Positions 8,957-22,295 of a DNA stretch of 64,000 nt are shown here, in pieces. Location of the stretch: contig NZ_FMTP01000001.1 of assembly GCF_900100155.1 (NCBI RefSeq), forward strand, positions 930,001 through 994,000, in the 5' to 3' direction. The stretch comes from Ancylobacter rudongensis (GTDB lineage Bacteria > Pseudomonadota > Alphaproteobacteria > Rhizobiales > Xanthobacteraceae). Position numbers and translations under genes: made by a program. Positions within the stretch are counted from its first letter, which is position 1, and every line of letters starts with the position of its first letter. The notes beneath the pieces were generated by a model that did no database searches, was not told the origin of the DNA, and was given only the letters and a program-made list of their open reading frames with translations.

Positions 8957-11649
8957 GCCTCGTCCTCCGGCGCTGCGGCCTGCGGGGAAAGCGGCAGACG
9001 CAGCGCGATGCGGGCGCCGCTGGTCTGGCCCGGCGCGGGACTGCGCGCCGATACCGAGCCCCCATGCGCCTCGACGATACCACGGGTGATGGCAAGCCCG
9101 AGCCCCGAGCCGTCGCCGCCATCGCCCGCCCCGCGCGGGGCGCGCACGAACTTCTCGAACACATGCGGCAGCGTCTCGGCCGGAATGCCCGGCCCGTCAT
9201 CGGTGACGGCGATCACCATCTGCCCGTCGATCACCGTGGCGGAGAGGCGGATGCGCGCGCCCGCGCCGGCATAGCGCACGGCATTGGCCACCACATTGCC
9301 AAGCGCCTGGTCCATCAGGCTCGGGTCGGCCTCGATCAGCGGCAGATCGGGGGCGCTGGTGACGAGGAAGCGTTGGGGAGCACCGCGCTTTTTTACGGTT
9401 GCGACAGCGCGGTTCATCAGTTCCACCACATCCACCCAGTCACGACGCATATCGAGCGCGCCCGCCTCAAGACGCGTCATTGAGAGCAGGTTGCGCACCA
9501 TCAGGTCGAGATTCTCCGACTCCTCGCGCATCTGCACCAGCAGGTCACGGCGCGCCGCCTCGGGAATGTCGGTTCCATAATCCAGCAGGCTGGTCGCCGC
9601 GCCGAGGATGGAGGCGAGTGGCGTGCGGAAATCATGGCTGATCGAGGCCAGAAGGATGTTGCGCACCCGCTCGGTCTCGGCCGCGGTCCGCACGCGCGTG
9701 ACCTCGGCCGAGAGCAGGGTGCGCAGCAGCGCCGCCGCCGTCTGCTCGGCCAGCGTGCCGAGCAGGCCCGCGCTCTCGGTGTCGAGCGGCGCCGTGCCAT
9801 CATGCTCGATGCCGATCACGCCGATGCCCCCGCCACGCTCGCCGCCGCCCAGCGGCTGGAACAGCCACGGCGCCCGCGGCAGGGTGCCGGTGCCCGCGCC
9901 CGCCGGCTCGCCATGGTCGAAGGCCCAGCCGGCCGCCGTCATCGAGGCGGTATCGAGCCGATCCTCCGGCGGCCAGGCGGCGGTCAGCGCAAGCGTGCCC
10001 TCCTGCGCCAGCAGGATGACGCTGGCGCGGCCCAGGGCGGCGTGCAACTCCACCACGGCGGCTTCCGCCACCGAGTTTCGGTCCGGCAAGGCGGAGAGCT
10101 TGCGGGTGAAATCATAGAGCCGCCGCGTCGCCCGCATGCGCCGGGCGGCGAGCCGCGCCTGCTCGCGGGCCCTTCCTGCAATGGCCGAGATGATCACCGC
10201 GACGATGAGGAACACCAGCAGCGCCAGCAATTCGTGCGGCCGGGCGATGGTGAAGGTTTCCACCGGGTCGATGAAGAAGAAATTATAGGCGAGGAAGGAG
10301 AGCCCGGAGGCGAGAATCGCCGGCCAGACGCCGTGCAGCAGCGCCGGCAGCAGCACGGCGAGCAGATAGAGCATGGACACGTTGGGAAGGGCGACGAAAC
10401 GGGTCAGCACCAGACCGAGCAGCGTCGCCGCCGCCACGCCGAGCGCCGCGGTGACATAGCCGGAAAGCGGGCCGGCCGGCGCCAGCCGGGAGCGCCAGCC
10501 GGCACGCCCCTCGCCCGCCTCCGCAGTGACGACGTGGATGGCGATGCCCGCCGAGCCGCGCACCAGCGCATCCGACAGCGGCCGGCGCAGCGCGCTGAGC
10601 GGCCAGCGGCGCCGGGCCTTGCCGATGATGATCTGAGTGACGTTCTCGAACCGGGCGAAGCGAAGCACTTCGGCCGCCACATCCCCGGCCACTAGCGCGC
10701 GCACCTCGGCGCCGAGGCTTTCGGCGAGGCGCAGGCCGGCATCGAGCTTCTGCCGGTCAGGGCTCGCCATCACATGGCCGGGCCGCTCCACCGTCACCGC
10801 GAACCACGCGGCGTCCATCAGGTCGGCAAGGCGCTTGGCCTCGCGCACCACCCGCTCAGCCGCCATATCAGGCCCGACGCAGACCAGGAGCCGTTCGCCG
10901 GCCGCCCACGGCCCCTCGATCGCCGCTCCCTGCATGCGCTCGACCAGATCGCTGTCGACCTGCGCCGCCACTCGGCGCAAAGCGAGTTCGCGCAGGGCGG
11001 TCAGGTTGCTGGGCTTGAAGAAGCTCTGCACGGCGCGGGTGGCGGTGTCCTCGACATAGACCTTGCCGTCCGCCAGACGCTTCAGAAGTTCGTCGGAGGG
11101 CAGGTCGACGAGGATGATCTCGTCGGCCTTGCTCAGCGCCGCGTCCGGCACCGTCTCGCGCACCCGCACGCCGGTGATGCGCTGCACCACGTCGTTGAGG
11201 CTTTCGACATGCTGGATGTTCAGCGTCGTCCACACGTCGATGCCGGCGGCGAGCAGGTCCTGCACGTCCTGCCAGCGTTTGGGATGGCGTGAGCCGTCGA
11301 CGTTCGAATGGGCATATTCGTCGACCAGCAGCAGTTCCGGCCGGCGGGCCAGCGCCGCGTCCAGGTCGAATTCCGGCACCAGCCGGCCGCGATAGGCAAT
11401 GCCCTTGCGCGGCAGCATCTCCAGTCCGGCGGTCAGCGCCTCGGTCTCGGCCCGGCCATGCGTCTCCACGAGTCCGACCACGACGTCGCGGCCGCCCGCC
11501 TGGGCGGCGCGGGCGGCCGAGAGCATCGCATAGGTTTTGCCGACCCCCGGCGCGGCGCCGAGGAAGAGGCGCAGCTTGCCGCGCGCCTCACGTTCGGCAG
11601 CGGCCAGCAAGGCGTCCGGATTGGCGCGAGGGGCCTCCTCACCGCTCAT
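8953..11649 (-). CDS. kdpD: Potassium sensor histidine kinase KdpD
   Basis: The 898-residue kinase shows the KdpD order. The N-terminal KdpD domain has Walker A GAAPGVGKT at 31-39; it is followed by a USP-like domain (about 250-370), four clustered membrane segments (about 400-500), and a GAF-like region. The HisKA box is SISHDFRTPLASILGAATSL, and the HATPase has NVVANAVRYAG, DDGPGIP and GSGLGLAI. The start at 11649 is the conserved one; an open extension of 24 codons looks random. It lies 13 bases after kdpC and overlaps kdpE, so the sensor pair is co-transcribed with the pump genes. Confidence 0.96.
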   Translation of the reverse strand: MSGEEAPRANPDALLAAAEREARGKLRLFLGAAPGVGKTYAMLSAARAAQAGGRDVVVGLVETHGRAETEALTAGLEMLPRKGIAYRGRLVPEFDLDAALARRPELLLVDEYAHSNVDGSRHPKRWQDVQDLLAAGIDVWTTLNIQHVESLNDVVQRITGVRVRETVPDAALSKADEIILVDLPSDELLKRLADGKVYVEDTATRAVQSFFKPSNLTALRELALRRVAAQVDSDLVERMQGAAIEGPWAAGERLLVCVGPDMAAERVVREAKRLADLMDAAWFAVTVERPGHVMASPDRQKLDAGLRLAESLGAEVRALVAGDVAAEVLRFARFENVTQIIIGKARRRWPLSALRRPLSDALVRGSAGIAIHVVTAEAGEGRAGWRSRLAPAGPLSGYVTAALGVAAATLLGLVLTRFVALPNVSMLYLLAVLLPALLHGVWPAILASGLSFLAYNFFFIDPVETFTIARPHELLALLVFLIVAVIISAIAGRAREQARLAARRMRATRRLYDFTRKLSALPDRNSVAEAAVVELHAALGRASVILLAQEGTLALTAAWPPEDRLDTASMTAAGWAFDHGEPAGAGTGTLPRAPWLFQPLGGGERGGGIGVIGIEHDGTAPLDTESAGLLGTLAEQTAAALLRTLLSAEVTRVRTAAETERVRNILLASISHDFRTPLASILGAATSLLDYGTDIPEAARRDLLVQMREESENLDLMVRNLLSMTRLEAGALDMRRDWVDVVELMNRAVATVKKRGAPQRFLVTSAPDLPLIEADPSLMDQALGNVVANAVRYAGAGARIRLSATVIDGQMVIAVTDDGPGIPAETLPHVFEKFVRAPRGAGDGGDGSGLGLAITRGIVEAHGGSVSARSPAPGQTSGARIALRLPLSPQAAAPEDEA

Positions 11650-11662
11650 TCTCAACTCCGTC

Positions 11663-12244
11663 TCACGAGCGCGGCGTGTTCGTGGCGAGTGCGTCGAGCG
11701 CCAGGTTGAGCGCCAGCACATTGACGCGCGGCTCGCCGAACACGCCGAGCTGCGGGCGCTCTATGTGCGCCTCGACGAGGGCGCGCACAACGCCCATGTC
11801 GAGCGCCCGGGCGCGCGCGACCCGACGGGCCTGCACCAATGCGTTGGCCGGCGAGATGTGCGGGTCGAGCCCGCTGCCGGAGGTCGTCACCGCGTCGGCG
11901 GGGACGGGACCGGTGAGGCCCGCCGCGCGCAAGGCGACGGCATCGGCCTTCAGCCGCTCCGCCAGCTTGGCACTGGTGGGGCCGAGATTGCTGCCGGACG
12001 AGGCGGTGGCGTCATAGCCATCGCCCGCCACCGAGGGGCGCGAGTGGAAATAGCCCGCGCCGGTGGTGGACTGGCCGATCAGGGAGGAGCCGACGACCAC
12101 GCCGTCGCGCGTGATGAGCGAGCCATTGGCCTGCACGGGGAACAGCGCCTGTGCGGCTTCCGTCAAGGCGAGCGGATAGGCGAGGCCGGTGAGCAGGGTG
12201 AAGGCGATGAGCAGCGTCACCGCCGGGCGGAGATAGGTGAGCAT
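11663..12244 (-). CDS. kdpC: Potassium-transporting ATPase subunit KdpC
   Basis: The 193-residue single-span accessory subunit of the KdpFABC pump has one N-terminal hydrophobic helix (residues 5-28) and an exported domain. The family signature is clear: [20 protein letters not shown] and [14 protein letters not shown], followed by QARRVARAR. KdpC stabilises the KdpAB complex and raises ATP affinity. It follows kdpB after a 120-base gap containing an inverted repeat. Confidence 0.95.
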   Translation of the reverse strand: MLTYLRPAVTLLIAFTLLTGLAYPLALTEAAQALFPVQANGSLITRDGVVVGSSLIGQSTTGAGYFHSRPSVAGDGYDATASSGSNLGPTSAKLAERLKADAVALRAAGLTGPVPADAVTTSGSGLDPHISPANALVQARRVARARALDMGVVRALVEAHIERPQLGVFGEPRVNVLALNLALDALATNTPRS

Positions 12245-12268
12245 GAAACACTCCTTGAGGGGGGCGTC

Positions 12269-12298
12269 ATCCCGGACGGCCGAAGGTCGATCCGGGAT
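12269..12298. repeat. Inverted repeat in the kdpB-kdpC gap
   Basis: ATCCCGGA (12269-12276) and TCCGGGAT (12291-12298) form a perfect 8-bp stem with a 14-base loop. Such ATCCCGG...CCGGGAT elements are common dispersed intergenic repeats in rhizobial-type genomes. It could act as an mRNA stability element between kdpB and kdpC. Confidence 0.5.
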
Positions 12299-12364
12299 CG
12301 CTTGAAGTGGGCGGACAATCCCGGCGCTTGGGCTTCGCCTCCGGCCGGGAGGACAGGCGTTGGG

Positions 12365-14425
12365 TCACGCCAGCCCGATCGCCACCAAAGCCAGGTCGAT
12401 CAGCTTGATGCCGATAAAGGGCAGCGCCAGCCCGCCCAGCCCGTAAATGGCGAGATTGCGCGCCAGCACCGCCCCCGCCTCGCCCGGCCGGTAGGCGACG
12501 CCGCGCAGGGCGAGCGGGATCAGCGCGATGATGATCAGCGCGTTGAAGATCACCGCCGAGAGGATGGCGCTCTGCGGCGAGGCCAGCCCCATCACGTTCA
12601 GCAGCCCCAGCTCGGGGATGGCGGCGATGAACAGCGCCGGGATGATGGCGAAGTACTTGGCCACGTCATTGGCGATGGAGAAGGTGGTGAGCGCCCCGCG
12701 CGTCATCAGCAGTTGCTTGCCGATGCCGACGATCTCGATCAGCTTGGTCGGGTCGCTGTCGAGGTCCACCATGTTGCCGGCCTCGCGGGCCGCCTGTGTG
12801 CCGGACTGCATGGCGACGCCGACATCGGCTTGCGCCAGAGCCGGGGCGTCATTGGTGCCGTCGCCGCACATGGCGACCAGCCGCCCCTGGCGCTGCTCGG
12901 TGCGGATATAGGCCAGCTTGTCCTGCGGGGTGGCCTCGGCGATGAAATCGTCGACGCCGGCCTCCGAGGCGATGGCGGCGGCGGTGACGGGGTTGTCGCC
13001 CGTCACCATCACCGTGCGGATGCCCATGCGGCGCAGTTCCGCGAAGCGCTCCTTGATATCCGGCTTCACCACGTCCTTGAGATGGATGACGGCCAGCAGT
13101 CGGCCATTCTCGGCCAGCCCCAGCGGCGTGCCGCCGGAACGGGCGATCCGCTCCACCGTCGCATCGAAAGCGGCGATGCCAGTGGAGGCGTTGGGATCGA
13201 GGCCATGCACGAAGCGCTTGATCGCGTCGACCGCGCCCTTGCGGATGCGCCGGTCCGCCACGTCGACCCCGGAGAGCCGGCTCGCCGCCGAGAACGGCAC
13301 GAAGCTCGCCCCGTCGAGCGCCGCCGTCTCCGGCGTGATGCCATAGGCCTCGCGCGCCAGCGCCAGGATCGAGCGCCCCTCGGCGGTCTCGTCGGCCAGG
13401 CTCGCCTGCACCGCGATCAGCGCCGCCTCCTGCGGGTTGATGCCGGGAACCGGGATGATCTCCGATGCCATGCGGTTGCCGAAGGTGATGGTGCCGGTCT
13501 TGTCGAGCAGCAGCGTGTCGACATCACCCGCCGCCTCCACCGCCCGGCCCGACATGGCGAGCACATTGTGCCGGATCAGCCGGTCCATGCCGGCAATGCC
13601 GATGGCGGAGAGCAGGCCACCAATCGTGGTGGGGATCAGCGTCACCAATAGCGCCACCAGCACCGGCACCGGCACGTCGGCGCCCGCATAGCGGCCAAGC
13701 CCGGCGAGCGAAACCACAGCGATGAGGAAGATCAGCGTCATGCCGACCAGCAGCACGGAGAGCGCGAGTTCGTTCGGCGTCTTCTGCCGCTCGGCGCCTT
13801 CCACCAGCGCGATCATCCGGTCGAGAAAGGAGGAGCCGGGCGCGGCGGTGATCCGCACCACCAGCCAGTCGGAGATGACGGTGGTGCCGCCGGTGACGGC
13901 CGAGCGGTCGCCGCCGGATTCGCGGATCACAGGCGCGCTCTCGCCTGTTATCGCGGCCTCGTTGACCGAGGCGATACCCTCGACGATCTCGCCATCGCCG
14001 GGGATCAAGGCGCCGGCCTCGACCAGGACATGGTCGCCGATCCTGAGGTCGAGCGCCGACACCGTCTCGCGGACATGGCGATCGGCCGGATCGCGCAGGC
14101 GCTGCGCCACCGTGTCGGTGCGCGCCTTGCGCAGGCTGTCCGCCTGGGCCCGCCCCCTGCCCTCTGCCAGCGCCTCGGCGAAGGTGGCGAACACCACGGT
14201 GAACCACAGCCACGCCATGATCTGGCCGGTGAAGGCCAGCGGGTTGCCGGCGAGAAGATCGCGGACGAACAGTACGGTGACGAGGGCCGCGACCACCTCG
14301 GTCACGAAGATCACCGGATTGCGCATCAGCGCCACCGGATTGAGCTTGGCGAGGGCATCACGCGCCGCCCGCCCGATCAGCTCGGGCGAGGCGAAGGCCG
14401 AGTGCGCCTTGGTTTGGGTGGACAT
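12365..14425 (-). CDS. kdpB: Potassium-transporting P-type ATPase subunit KdpB
   Basis: The 686-residue ATP-hydrolysing subunit has all P-type landmarks in order: TGESAPV (actuator; the serine is the inhibitory phosphorylation site in E. coli), [12 protein letters not shown] (phosphorylated aspartate), [12 protein letters not shown], and [21 protein letters not shown] (hinge). Three membrane blocks are visible. It follows kdpA by 24 bases. Confidence 0.97.
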   Translation of the reverse strand: MSTQTKAHSAFASPELIGRAARDALAKLNPVALMRNPVIFVTEVVAALVTVLFVRDLLAGNPLAFTGQIMAWLWFTVVFATFAEALAEGRGRAQADSLRKARTDTVAQRLRDPADRHVRETVSALDLRIGDHVLVEAGALIPGDGEIVEGIASVNEAAITGESAPVIRESGGDRSAVTGGTTVISDWLVVRITAAPGSSFLDRMIALVEGAERQKTPNELALSVLLVGMTLIFLIAVVSLAGLGRYAGADVPVPVLVALLVTLIPTTIGGLLSAIGIAGMDRLIRHNVLAMSGRAVEAAGDVDTLLLDKTGTITFGNRMASEIIPVPGINPQEAALIAVQASLADETAEGRSILALAREAYGITPETAALDGASFVPFSAASRLSGVDVADRRIRKGAVDAIKRFVHGLDPNASTGIAAFDATVERIARSGGTPLGLAENGRLLAVIHLKDVVKPDIKERFAELRRMGIRTVMVTGDNPVTAAAIASEAGVDDFIAEATPQDKLAYIRTEQRQGRLVAMCGDGTNDAPALAQADVGVAMQSGTQAAREAGNMVDLDSDPTKLIEIVGIGKQLLMTRGALTTFSIANDVAKYFAIIPALFIAAIPELGLLNVMGLASPQSAILSAVIFNALIIIALIPLALRGVAYRPGEAGAVLARNLAIYGLGGLALPFIGIKLIDLALVAIGLA

Positions 14426-14449
14426 GGGAGTCTCTCCGAAACGGCGGGA

Positions 14450-16159
14450 TCAAAAGGTCTTGCCGGCCAGCATCTGCACCTGCTCGGCGATCGGGCCGAG
14501 GGCGAGAGCGGGGAAGAACTGCAGGCCGCCGAGAATAAGGATGATGCCGACCATCAGTCCGACGAAGAGCGGGCCATGGGTCGGGAAGGTGCCGGTGGAA
14601 GCGGTGAGGCGCGTCTTGGCGGCGAGCGAGCCGGCGATGGCCATCATCGGCACGATGTAGGCGAAGCGCCCGCACAGCATGGCGAGGCCGAGCGTGGTGT
14701 TCCACCAGGGCGAATTCGCCGACAGCCCGCCAAAGGCCGAGCCATTGTTTCCTGCCGCCGAGGAATAGGCGTAGAGGATTTCCGACAGCCCGTGCGGCCC
14801 GGCATTGCCCAGGCCGGAAAGCGCCGCCGGCAGCACCGCCGCCAGCGCCGAGAAGCCGAGAATGGCCGCCGGCAGGATGAGAATGGCGAGCATGGCCATC
14901 TTCACCTCCTTCGCCTCAATCTTCTTGCCGAGATATTCCGGCGTGCGCCCGACCATCAGGCCGGCAACGAAGACGGCGAGGACCGCCATGACCAGCAGGC
15001 CGTAAAGCCCCGAGCCAACGCCGCCGGGCAGGATCTCGCCGAGCTGGATCAGGAACATCGGCACCATGCCACCCAGCGGGGTGAAGGAGCCGTGCATGGC
15101 GTTCACCCCGCCATCGGACAGGCCTGTTGTAACGGTGGCAAACAGCGTCGAGGCGGCGAGGCCGAAGCGGACCTCCTTGCCCTCCATATTGCCGCCGGCG
15201 GGATCGACGCCGGCCGCGACCAGCGCGGGAGTGCCGGCCGCCTCCGCCCAATAGGTGATCGCGATGCCGGAGACGAGGATGAGGCCGATTGCGGCCATCA
15301 GCGCCCGCGCCTGCCGCCGGTCGCCGATCAGCCGGCCGAAGGCGAAGACCAGCGCGGCGGAGACCACCAGCATCTGCCAGATCTCCAGCGCGTTGGAGAG
15401 CGGGCTGGGATTTTCGAACGGGTGCGCGGCATTGACGTTGAAGAAGCCGCCGCCATTGGTGCCGAGCTGCTTGATGGCGATCTGGCTGGCGACCGGGCCC
15501 ATGGCAAGGGTCTGCCGGGCGCCTTCCAGCGTGGTGGCGGCGGTGCTGGCCTCAAGCGTCTGCGGCACGCCGAGGCCGACCTGCACCAGCGCAGTGACCA
15601 GTGCCAGCGGCAGCAGCACATAGAGCACCGAGCGGGTCATATCGACGAAGAAATTGCCGACGCCCGCCGCGTTCGAACGGGCAAAGGCCCGCACCAGCGC
15701 CACCGCCAGGGCAAGCCCGGTGGCGGCGGAAAGGAAGTTCTGCACGGTGAGCCCGGCCATCTGGCTGAACAGGCTCATCGTCGTCTCGCCGCCATAGGCC
15801 TGCCAGTTGGTATTGGTGACGAAGCTGACGGCCGTGTTGAAGGCCAGGTCGGGGGCGACGCCGGCAAAGCCGAGCGGGTTGAGGGGCAGAACGCCCTGCA
15901 GCCGCAGCAGCCCATAGAGCAGCACCACGCCGGCGGCGTTGAAGGCGAGCATGGCGAGGGTGTAGCCGAGCGCGCTCTGCTCGCCGGCCGGGTCGACCCC
16001 GGCAAGACGGTAGAGAGCCCGCTCGAACGGACCGAACAGCGACGAGAGCAGCGTGCGCTCGCCGGCATAGACGCGCGCCATATACGCGCCGAGCGGCACG
16101 GCCGCGGCGAGCACAAGCGCGAGGATGATGGCTATCTGGAGCCAGCCCTGAGCGGTCAT
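14450..16159 (-). CDS. kdpA: Potassium-transporting ATPase subunit KdpA
   Basis: The 569-residue channel-like subunit binds potassium. Ten hydrophobic segments are visible, and the four degenerate selectivity loops include [34 protein letters not shown] and [13 protein letters not shown]. It is translated after kdpF with a 34-base gap. The whole kdp locus is divergent from the zinc GTPase gene. Confidence 0.97.
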   Translation of the reverse strand: MTAQGWLQIAIILALVLAAAVPLGAYMARVYAGERTLLSSLFGPFERALYRLAGVDPAGEQSALGYTLAMLAFNAAGVVLLYGLLRLQGVLPLNPLGFAGVAPDLAFNTAVSFVTNTNWQAYGGETTMSLFSQMAGLTVQNFLSAATGLALAVALVRAFARSNAAGVGNFFVDMTRSVLYVLLPLALVTALVQVGLGVPQTLEASTAATTLEGARQTLAMGPVASQIAIKQLGTNGGGFFNVNAAHPFENPSPLSNALEIWQMLVVSAALVFAFGRLIGDRRQARALMAAIGLILVSGIAITYWAEAAGTPALVAAGVDPAGGNMEGKEVRFGLAASTLFATVTTGLSDGGVNAMHGSFTPLGGMVPMFLIQLGEILPGGVGSGLYGLLVMAVLAVFVAGLMVGRTPEYLGKKIEAKEVKMAMLAILILPAAILGFSALAAVLPAALSGLGNAGPHGLSEILYAYSSAAGNNGSAFGGLSANSPWWNTTLGLAMLCGRFAYIVPMMAIAGSLAAKTRLTASTGTFPTHGPLFVGLMVGIILILGGLQFFPALALGPIAEQVQMLAGKTF

Positions 16160-16193
16160 GGCATGTGGACTTTCGAGAAGAGGGGGGAGCCCG

Positions 16194-16280
16194 TCAGAAC
16201 CTCTCGGGCCGCAGAAGCGCGGTCACGAGATAGACGGCAAGGGCGAGGGCGACGGTGCCGCCGAGCAGAAGGTCGAACAT
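16194..16280 (-). CDS. kdpF: KdpF, small stabilising subunit of the Kdp pump
   Basis: The 28-residue single-helix peptide begins [20 protein letters not shown] and ends ALLRPERF. The terminal (L/I)-x-P-E-(R/A)-F and helix length match KdpF of other bacteria. KdpF sits between KdpA and KdpB and stabilises the complex. The gene is too short for routine ORF callers but sits exactly where kdpF belongs, just upstream of kdpA. Confidence 0.9.
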   Translation of the reverse strand: MFDLLLGGTVALALAVYLVTALLRPERF

Positions 16281-16284
16281 GGCC

Positions 16285-16368
16285 TCACCCCCAGGATGCG
16301 AAGCGGGCATAGGCCGCCATCAGCAGAAAAAAGCCGATGGCGAGGGCGAGATAGACGAGATCGAGCAT
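16285..16368 (-). CDS. 27-residue membrane peptide upstream of kdpF
   Basis: A second tiny reading frame lies four bases upstream of kdpF and encodes 27 residues starting MLDLVYLALAIGFFLLMAAY, essentially one transmembrane helix. Small unnamed peptides with a similar MLD-x-x-Y/F start occur before kdpF in other kdp operons as I remember them. Its position as first gene of the operon suggests a leader role or an extra accessory subunit. It is not KdpF, which follows with its own start and stop. Confidence 0.65.
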   Translation of the reverse strand: MLDLVYLALAIGFFLLMAAYARFASWG

Positions 16369-16539
16369 GGGTCCAGCTCCCGGTTGCGCTGGTCTCTCAT
16401 CTAGGCCCGACGGGATAAGCGTTCGATCCGAATTGCCGGGCCGCGCTGTAAAGGCGGCATAAAGATGGGTAGCGGAGTGGGCCTCCCCGTCCCTGATGTC
16501 GGCGGTTCCGGGCTTGCGTCGGTGCGCCTCGCATGCAAA

Positions 16540-16554
16540 TGATACATTGTATCA
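16540..16554. promoter_or_regulatory. Zur-like palindrome upstream of the zinc GTPase
   Basis: Perfect inverted repeat TGATACA-T-TGTATCA, 21 bases upstream of the GTPase start, in an AT-rich patch (GCAAATGATACATTGTATCA). The layout resembles Zur boxes of the GAAATGTTATA type. Repression by Zur with zinc bound is inferred from the motif and the downstream gene family. Confidence 0.6.
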
Positions 16555-16575
16555 CTTTGTATGTGGAGCGCGCCT

Positions 16576-17790
16576 ATGTCCGACACCCGTCTTCCGGTCA
16601 CGGTTCTTTCCGGCTTCCTCGGGGCCGGCAAGACCACCCTGCTCAACCATGTGCTGGCGAACCGCGAAGGGCTGCGCGTCGCGGTGATCGTCAACGACAT
16701 GTCGGAGGTGAACATCGACGCCGAGCTGGTGCGGGCGGGCGACGCCAATCTCTCGCACACGCAGGAAAAGCTGGTCGAAATGACCAATGGCTGCATCTGC
16801 TGCACCCTGCGCGACGATCTGCTCGCCGAGGTGAAACGCCTCGCCCATGAGGGACGCTTCGATTATCTCCTCATCGAATCCACCGGCATCGCCGAGCCGC
16901 TGCCGGTCGCCGCCACCTTCGAGTTCCGCGACGAGGATGGCTTCTCACTCTCGGATGTCGCCCGGCTCGACACCATGGTGACGGTGGTGGACGCGGCCAA
17001 CCTGTTGAGGGATTTCGGCTCGCGCGATTTCCTGCGGGATCGCGGCGAGGTCGCCGGCGACGAGGACAGCCGCACGCTGGTCGACCTGCTCACCGACCAG
17101 ATCGAATTCGCCGACGTGATCGTGCTCAACAAGGTCTCCGATGTCGCGCCCGCGCGCCGCAAGGAGGTCCGCGCCGTGGTCAAGGCGCTGAACCCGGACG
17201 CGCTGATCATCGAGACCGATCAGGCGCATGTGCCGCTCAAGGACATTCTCGGCACCGGCCGCTTCGATTTCGAGCGCGCCCATGAGCACCCCACCTGGTT
17301 CAAGGAGCTGAACGGCTTTCGCGACCATGTGCCGGAAACCGAGGAATACGGCATTTCCAGCTTCGTCTACCGCGCGCGCCGGCCGTTCCACCCCGAGAAG
17401 TTCAACGCCTTCCTCGCCCGCACCTGGCCGGGGCTGGTCCGGGCCAAGGGGCTATTCTGGCTGGCGACTCGCCCGCGCCGGGTCGGCGAGATGTCGCTTG
17501 CCGGCGCCATCTGCCGCACCGGCTCGATCGGCCAGTGGTGGGCGGCGATTCCGACCGAGCACTGGCCGACTCAGCCCGACTGGCGCTCCTGGCTGCGCCA
17601 GCACTGGACGCCCGGCTATGGCGACCGCCGGCAGGAACTGGTGTTCATCGGCGTCAATCTCGACGAGGCCGGCATCCGCGCGGCGCTCGACGATTGCCTT
17701 GTCGGCCCGCTCAAGCCCACTCTGTTCGACCCCGCGCCGCTGAAGCACCTGCCGGACCCGTTCCCGGACTGGGAACGCGTGCCGGCCTGA
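16576..17790 (+). CDS. Zinc-responsive COG0523 GTPase, ZigA-type metallochaperone
   Basis: The 404-residue CobW/COG0523 G3E-family GTPase carries Walker [13 protein letters not shown] (residues 13-24), the metal-binding CxCC motif TNGCICC (about residues 72-78), Walker B/ESTG in [11 protein letters not shown], and the NKVSD base motif. The C-terminal CobW domain contains GLFWLATRP and [19 protein letters not shown]. This resembles ZigA, a zinc chaperone induced under zinc starvation. The Zur-like palindrome supports that role. The start at 16576 has GGAG at the right spacing; an ATG 15 bases upstream lacks one. Confidence 0.88.
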   Translation: MSDTRLPVTVLSGFLGAGKTTLLNHVLANREGLRVAVIVNDMSEVNIDAELVRAGDANLSHTQEKLVEMTNGCICCTLRDDLLAEVKRLAHEGRFDYLLIESTGIAEPLPVAATFEFRDEDGFSLSDVARLDTMVTVVDAANLLRDFGSRDFLRDRGEVAGDEDSRTLVDLLTDQIEFADVIVLNKVSDVAPARRKEVRAVVKALNPDALIIETDQAHVPLKDILGTGRFDFERAHEHPTWFKELNGFRDHVPETEEYGISSFVYRARRPFHPEKFNAFLARTWPGLVRAKGLFWLATRPRRVGEMSLAGAICRTGSIGQWWAAIPTEHWPTQPDWRSWLRQHWTPGYGDRRQELVFIGVNLDEAGIRAALDDCLVGPLKPTLFDPAPLKHLPDPFPDWERVPA

Positions 17791-17798
17791 GGCCCTCC

Positions 17799-17823
17799 CC
17801 CGGCGGCGGCCCACGCCGCCGGG
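17799..17823. terminator. Bidirectional hairpin between the zinc GTPase gene and nrdB
   Basis: CCCGGCGGCG (17799-17808) pairs perfectly with CGCCGCCGGG (17814-17823) around a 5-base loop, located between two convergent genes. It has no T-tract. Confidence 0.5.
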
Positions 17824-17861
17824 ACGGCTCTCATCCCGTGCCGCCCATCGGCGCGCGGGCC

Positions 17862-18983
17862 TCAATCCCAGGCCAGCGCGCCGCCATTCTGGTACTCGAT
17901 GACGCGGGTCTCGAAGAAGTTCTTCTCCTTCTTCAGGTCCATCGCCTCGCTCATCCATGGGAACGGGTTCTCCGCCTCGGCAAAGACCGGGGCAAGGCCG
18001 AGCTGGGCGCAGCGGCGATTGGCGATGAAGTGCATGTACTGCTCGCACAGGCCCGCATTCAGCCCCAGGAAACCTCGCGGCATGGTGTCCCGCCCATAGG
18101 CGGCCTCCAGCTCGGCGGCATCCCTCAGCATGCCGCGCACCTCGTCCTGGAAGGCGGGCGTCCAGAGATGCGGGTTTTCGTGTCTGATCTGGTTGATCAC
18201 GTCGATGCCGAAATTCAGGTGCAGGCTCTCGTCGCGCAGGATGTACTGGTACTGCTCGGCGATGCCGACCATCTTGTTGCGCCGGCCGAGCGAGAGGATC
18301 TGCGCGAAGCCGGTGTAGAACCACATCCCCTCGAACACGACATAGAACGCGACGAGATCGCGCAGGAACTGTTGGTCGCTCGCCAGCGTGCCGGTGGCGA
18401 AGGCGGGATCATCGAGGCTCTGCGTGTGCTTCAGCGCCCAGGCCGCCTTGTCGGTGATCGAGGGCACCTCGCGGTACATGTTGAACAATTCTCCCTCGTC
18501 GAGGCCGAGGCTTTCCACAATGTACTGGAAGGTGTGGGTGTGCACCGCCTCTTCGAAAGCCTGACGCAGCAGATATTGCCGGCATTCGGGGTTTGTCAGG
18601 TGGCGGTAGATCGCCAGCACGATGTTGTTCGCCACCAGTGATTCCGAGGCGGCGAAGAAGCCGAGATTGCGCTTGAGCATGCGCCGCTCGTCCTCGGTCA
18701 GCCCGTCGCGCGACTTCCACAGCGCGATGTCGGCCTGCATCGACACCTCGGTCGGCATCCAGTGATTGTTGCAGCCGGCGAGGTACTTCTCCCACGCCCA
18801 TTTGTATTTCAGTGGGAGAAGCTGGTTCACGTCGGCGCGGGCATTGATCATCCGTTTCTCGTCCACCGTGACCCGGGCGGCGCCGCGTTCGATGGCGCCG
18901 AGCCCGGTGGCATCGGCGGGCGATGGCGCGAGGCCGGAAGCGAAAGGCGTGGCGGCGGGCTTGGTATCGGACCAGTCGAGCAT
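17862..18983 (-). CDS. nrdB: Ribonucleoside-diphosphate reductase small subunit, class Ic signature
   Basis: The 373-residue R2 protein supplies the oxidising cofactor for the catalytic subunit. Metal ligands are visible: E114 in [11 protein letters not shown]145 and H148 in [11 protein letters not shown], and E/H in [10 protein letters not shown]. Two positions depart from ordinary tyrosyl-radical R2 proteins: the first ligand is Glu rather than Asp, and the radical position four residues after H148 is Phe152 rather than Tyr. Both features mark class Ic enzymes, which use a Mn(IV)/Fe(III) cofactor (Chlamydia type). The ATG at 18983 gives the expected N terminus; the longer open frame runs back through nrdA. 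It lies 20 bases after nrdA. Confidence 0.93.
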   Translation of the reverse strand: MLDWSDTKPAATPFASGLAPSPADATGLGAIERGAARVTVDEKRMINARADVNQLLPLKYKWAWEKYLAGCNNHWMPTEVSMQADIALWKSRDGLTEDERRMLKRNLGFFAASESLVANNIVLAIYRHLTNPECRQYLLRQAFEEAVHTHTFQYIVESLGLDEGELFNMYREVPSITDKAAWALKHTQSLDDPAFATGTLASDQQFLRDLVAFYVVFEGMWFYTGFAQILSLGRRNKMVGIAEQYQYILRDESLHLNFGIDVINQIRHENPHLWTPAFQDEVRGMLRDAAELEAAYGRDTMPRGFLGLNAGLCEQYMHFIANRRCAQLGLAPVFAEAENPFPWMSEAMDLKKEKNFFETRVIEYQNGGALAWD

Positions 18984-19003
18984 GTGGGTGTTTCCTTTGC
19001 TGC

Positions 19004-21883
<2,880 letters not shown>

Positions 21884-22004
21884 CGGCAAACCCCACATTC
21901 TTTGGGGGCAAAGACCGAGCGGACGCAGGCGCGGGCGACGGCGCAGGGCACCGGCGGACGCGCGAACGCACCACCGGGACACCCCGCCCAGGGACGATTA
22001 TGTT

Positions 22005-22195
22005 GCTACGGCAGGTCTCCTGGCTCGCGGGTCGACGCCTCTCGTCCGGCCTTCCCGAAGCGCGAGGCCTCAGTGACACGGTATGGACGACAGGCTCGCC
22101 GCTAACAGTTGCGGGGGCAGCGCCGGCCTTGCCTCCCAAGGCTCACCGGCTTCCCTCTTAGCCCTTGAGCCGAACGACTCAGAGGACCGTAGCAT
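22005..22195 (-). promoter_or_regulatory. Cobalamin (B12) riboswitch upstream of nrdAB
   Basis: On the minus strand the conserved elements appear in order: the B12-box core GCGCTGCCCCCGCAACTGTT (revcomp of about 22104-22123), a CACTG segment near 22073-22077, and the 3' element GCCAGGAGACCTGC (revcomp of 22011-22024), the invariant closing motif. Family knowledge: adenosylcobalamin binding represses expression. Here it would shut off the oxygen-dependent class I reductase when B12 is plentiful, implying that a B12-dependent class II reductase (NrdJ) is encoded elsewhere. Confidence 0.93.
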
Positions 22196-22295
22196 CTACA
22201 TATAGGCCGTCAGCTGCGCCAGACGTCAAGATGTGGATGAAGCTGTCCTCAGCCGCATGACCACGCGTGACGCATAGCGACGTGCGGCCTCGCGC

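Noticed and set aside
11537..13651. Very long plus-strand open frame (about 704 codons) opposite kdpC/kdpB
   Set aside because: It lies antisense to the well-supported kdpC and kdpB genes, is Arg/Gly/His-rich without domain features, and is a typical GC-rich shadow frame. Similar long frames opposite kdpA, the asparagine-synthetase-like gene and the GH18 gene were dropped for the same reason.
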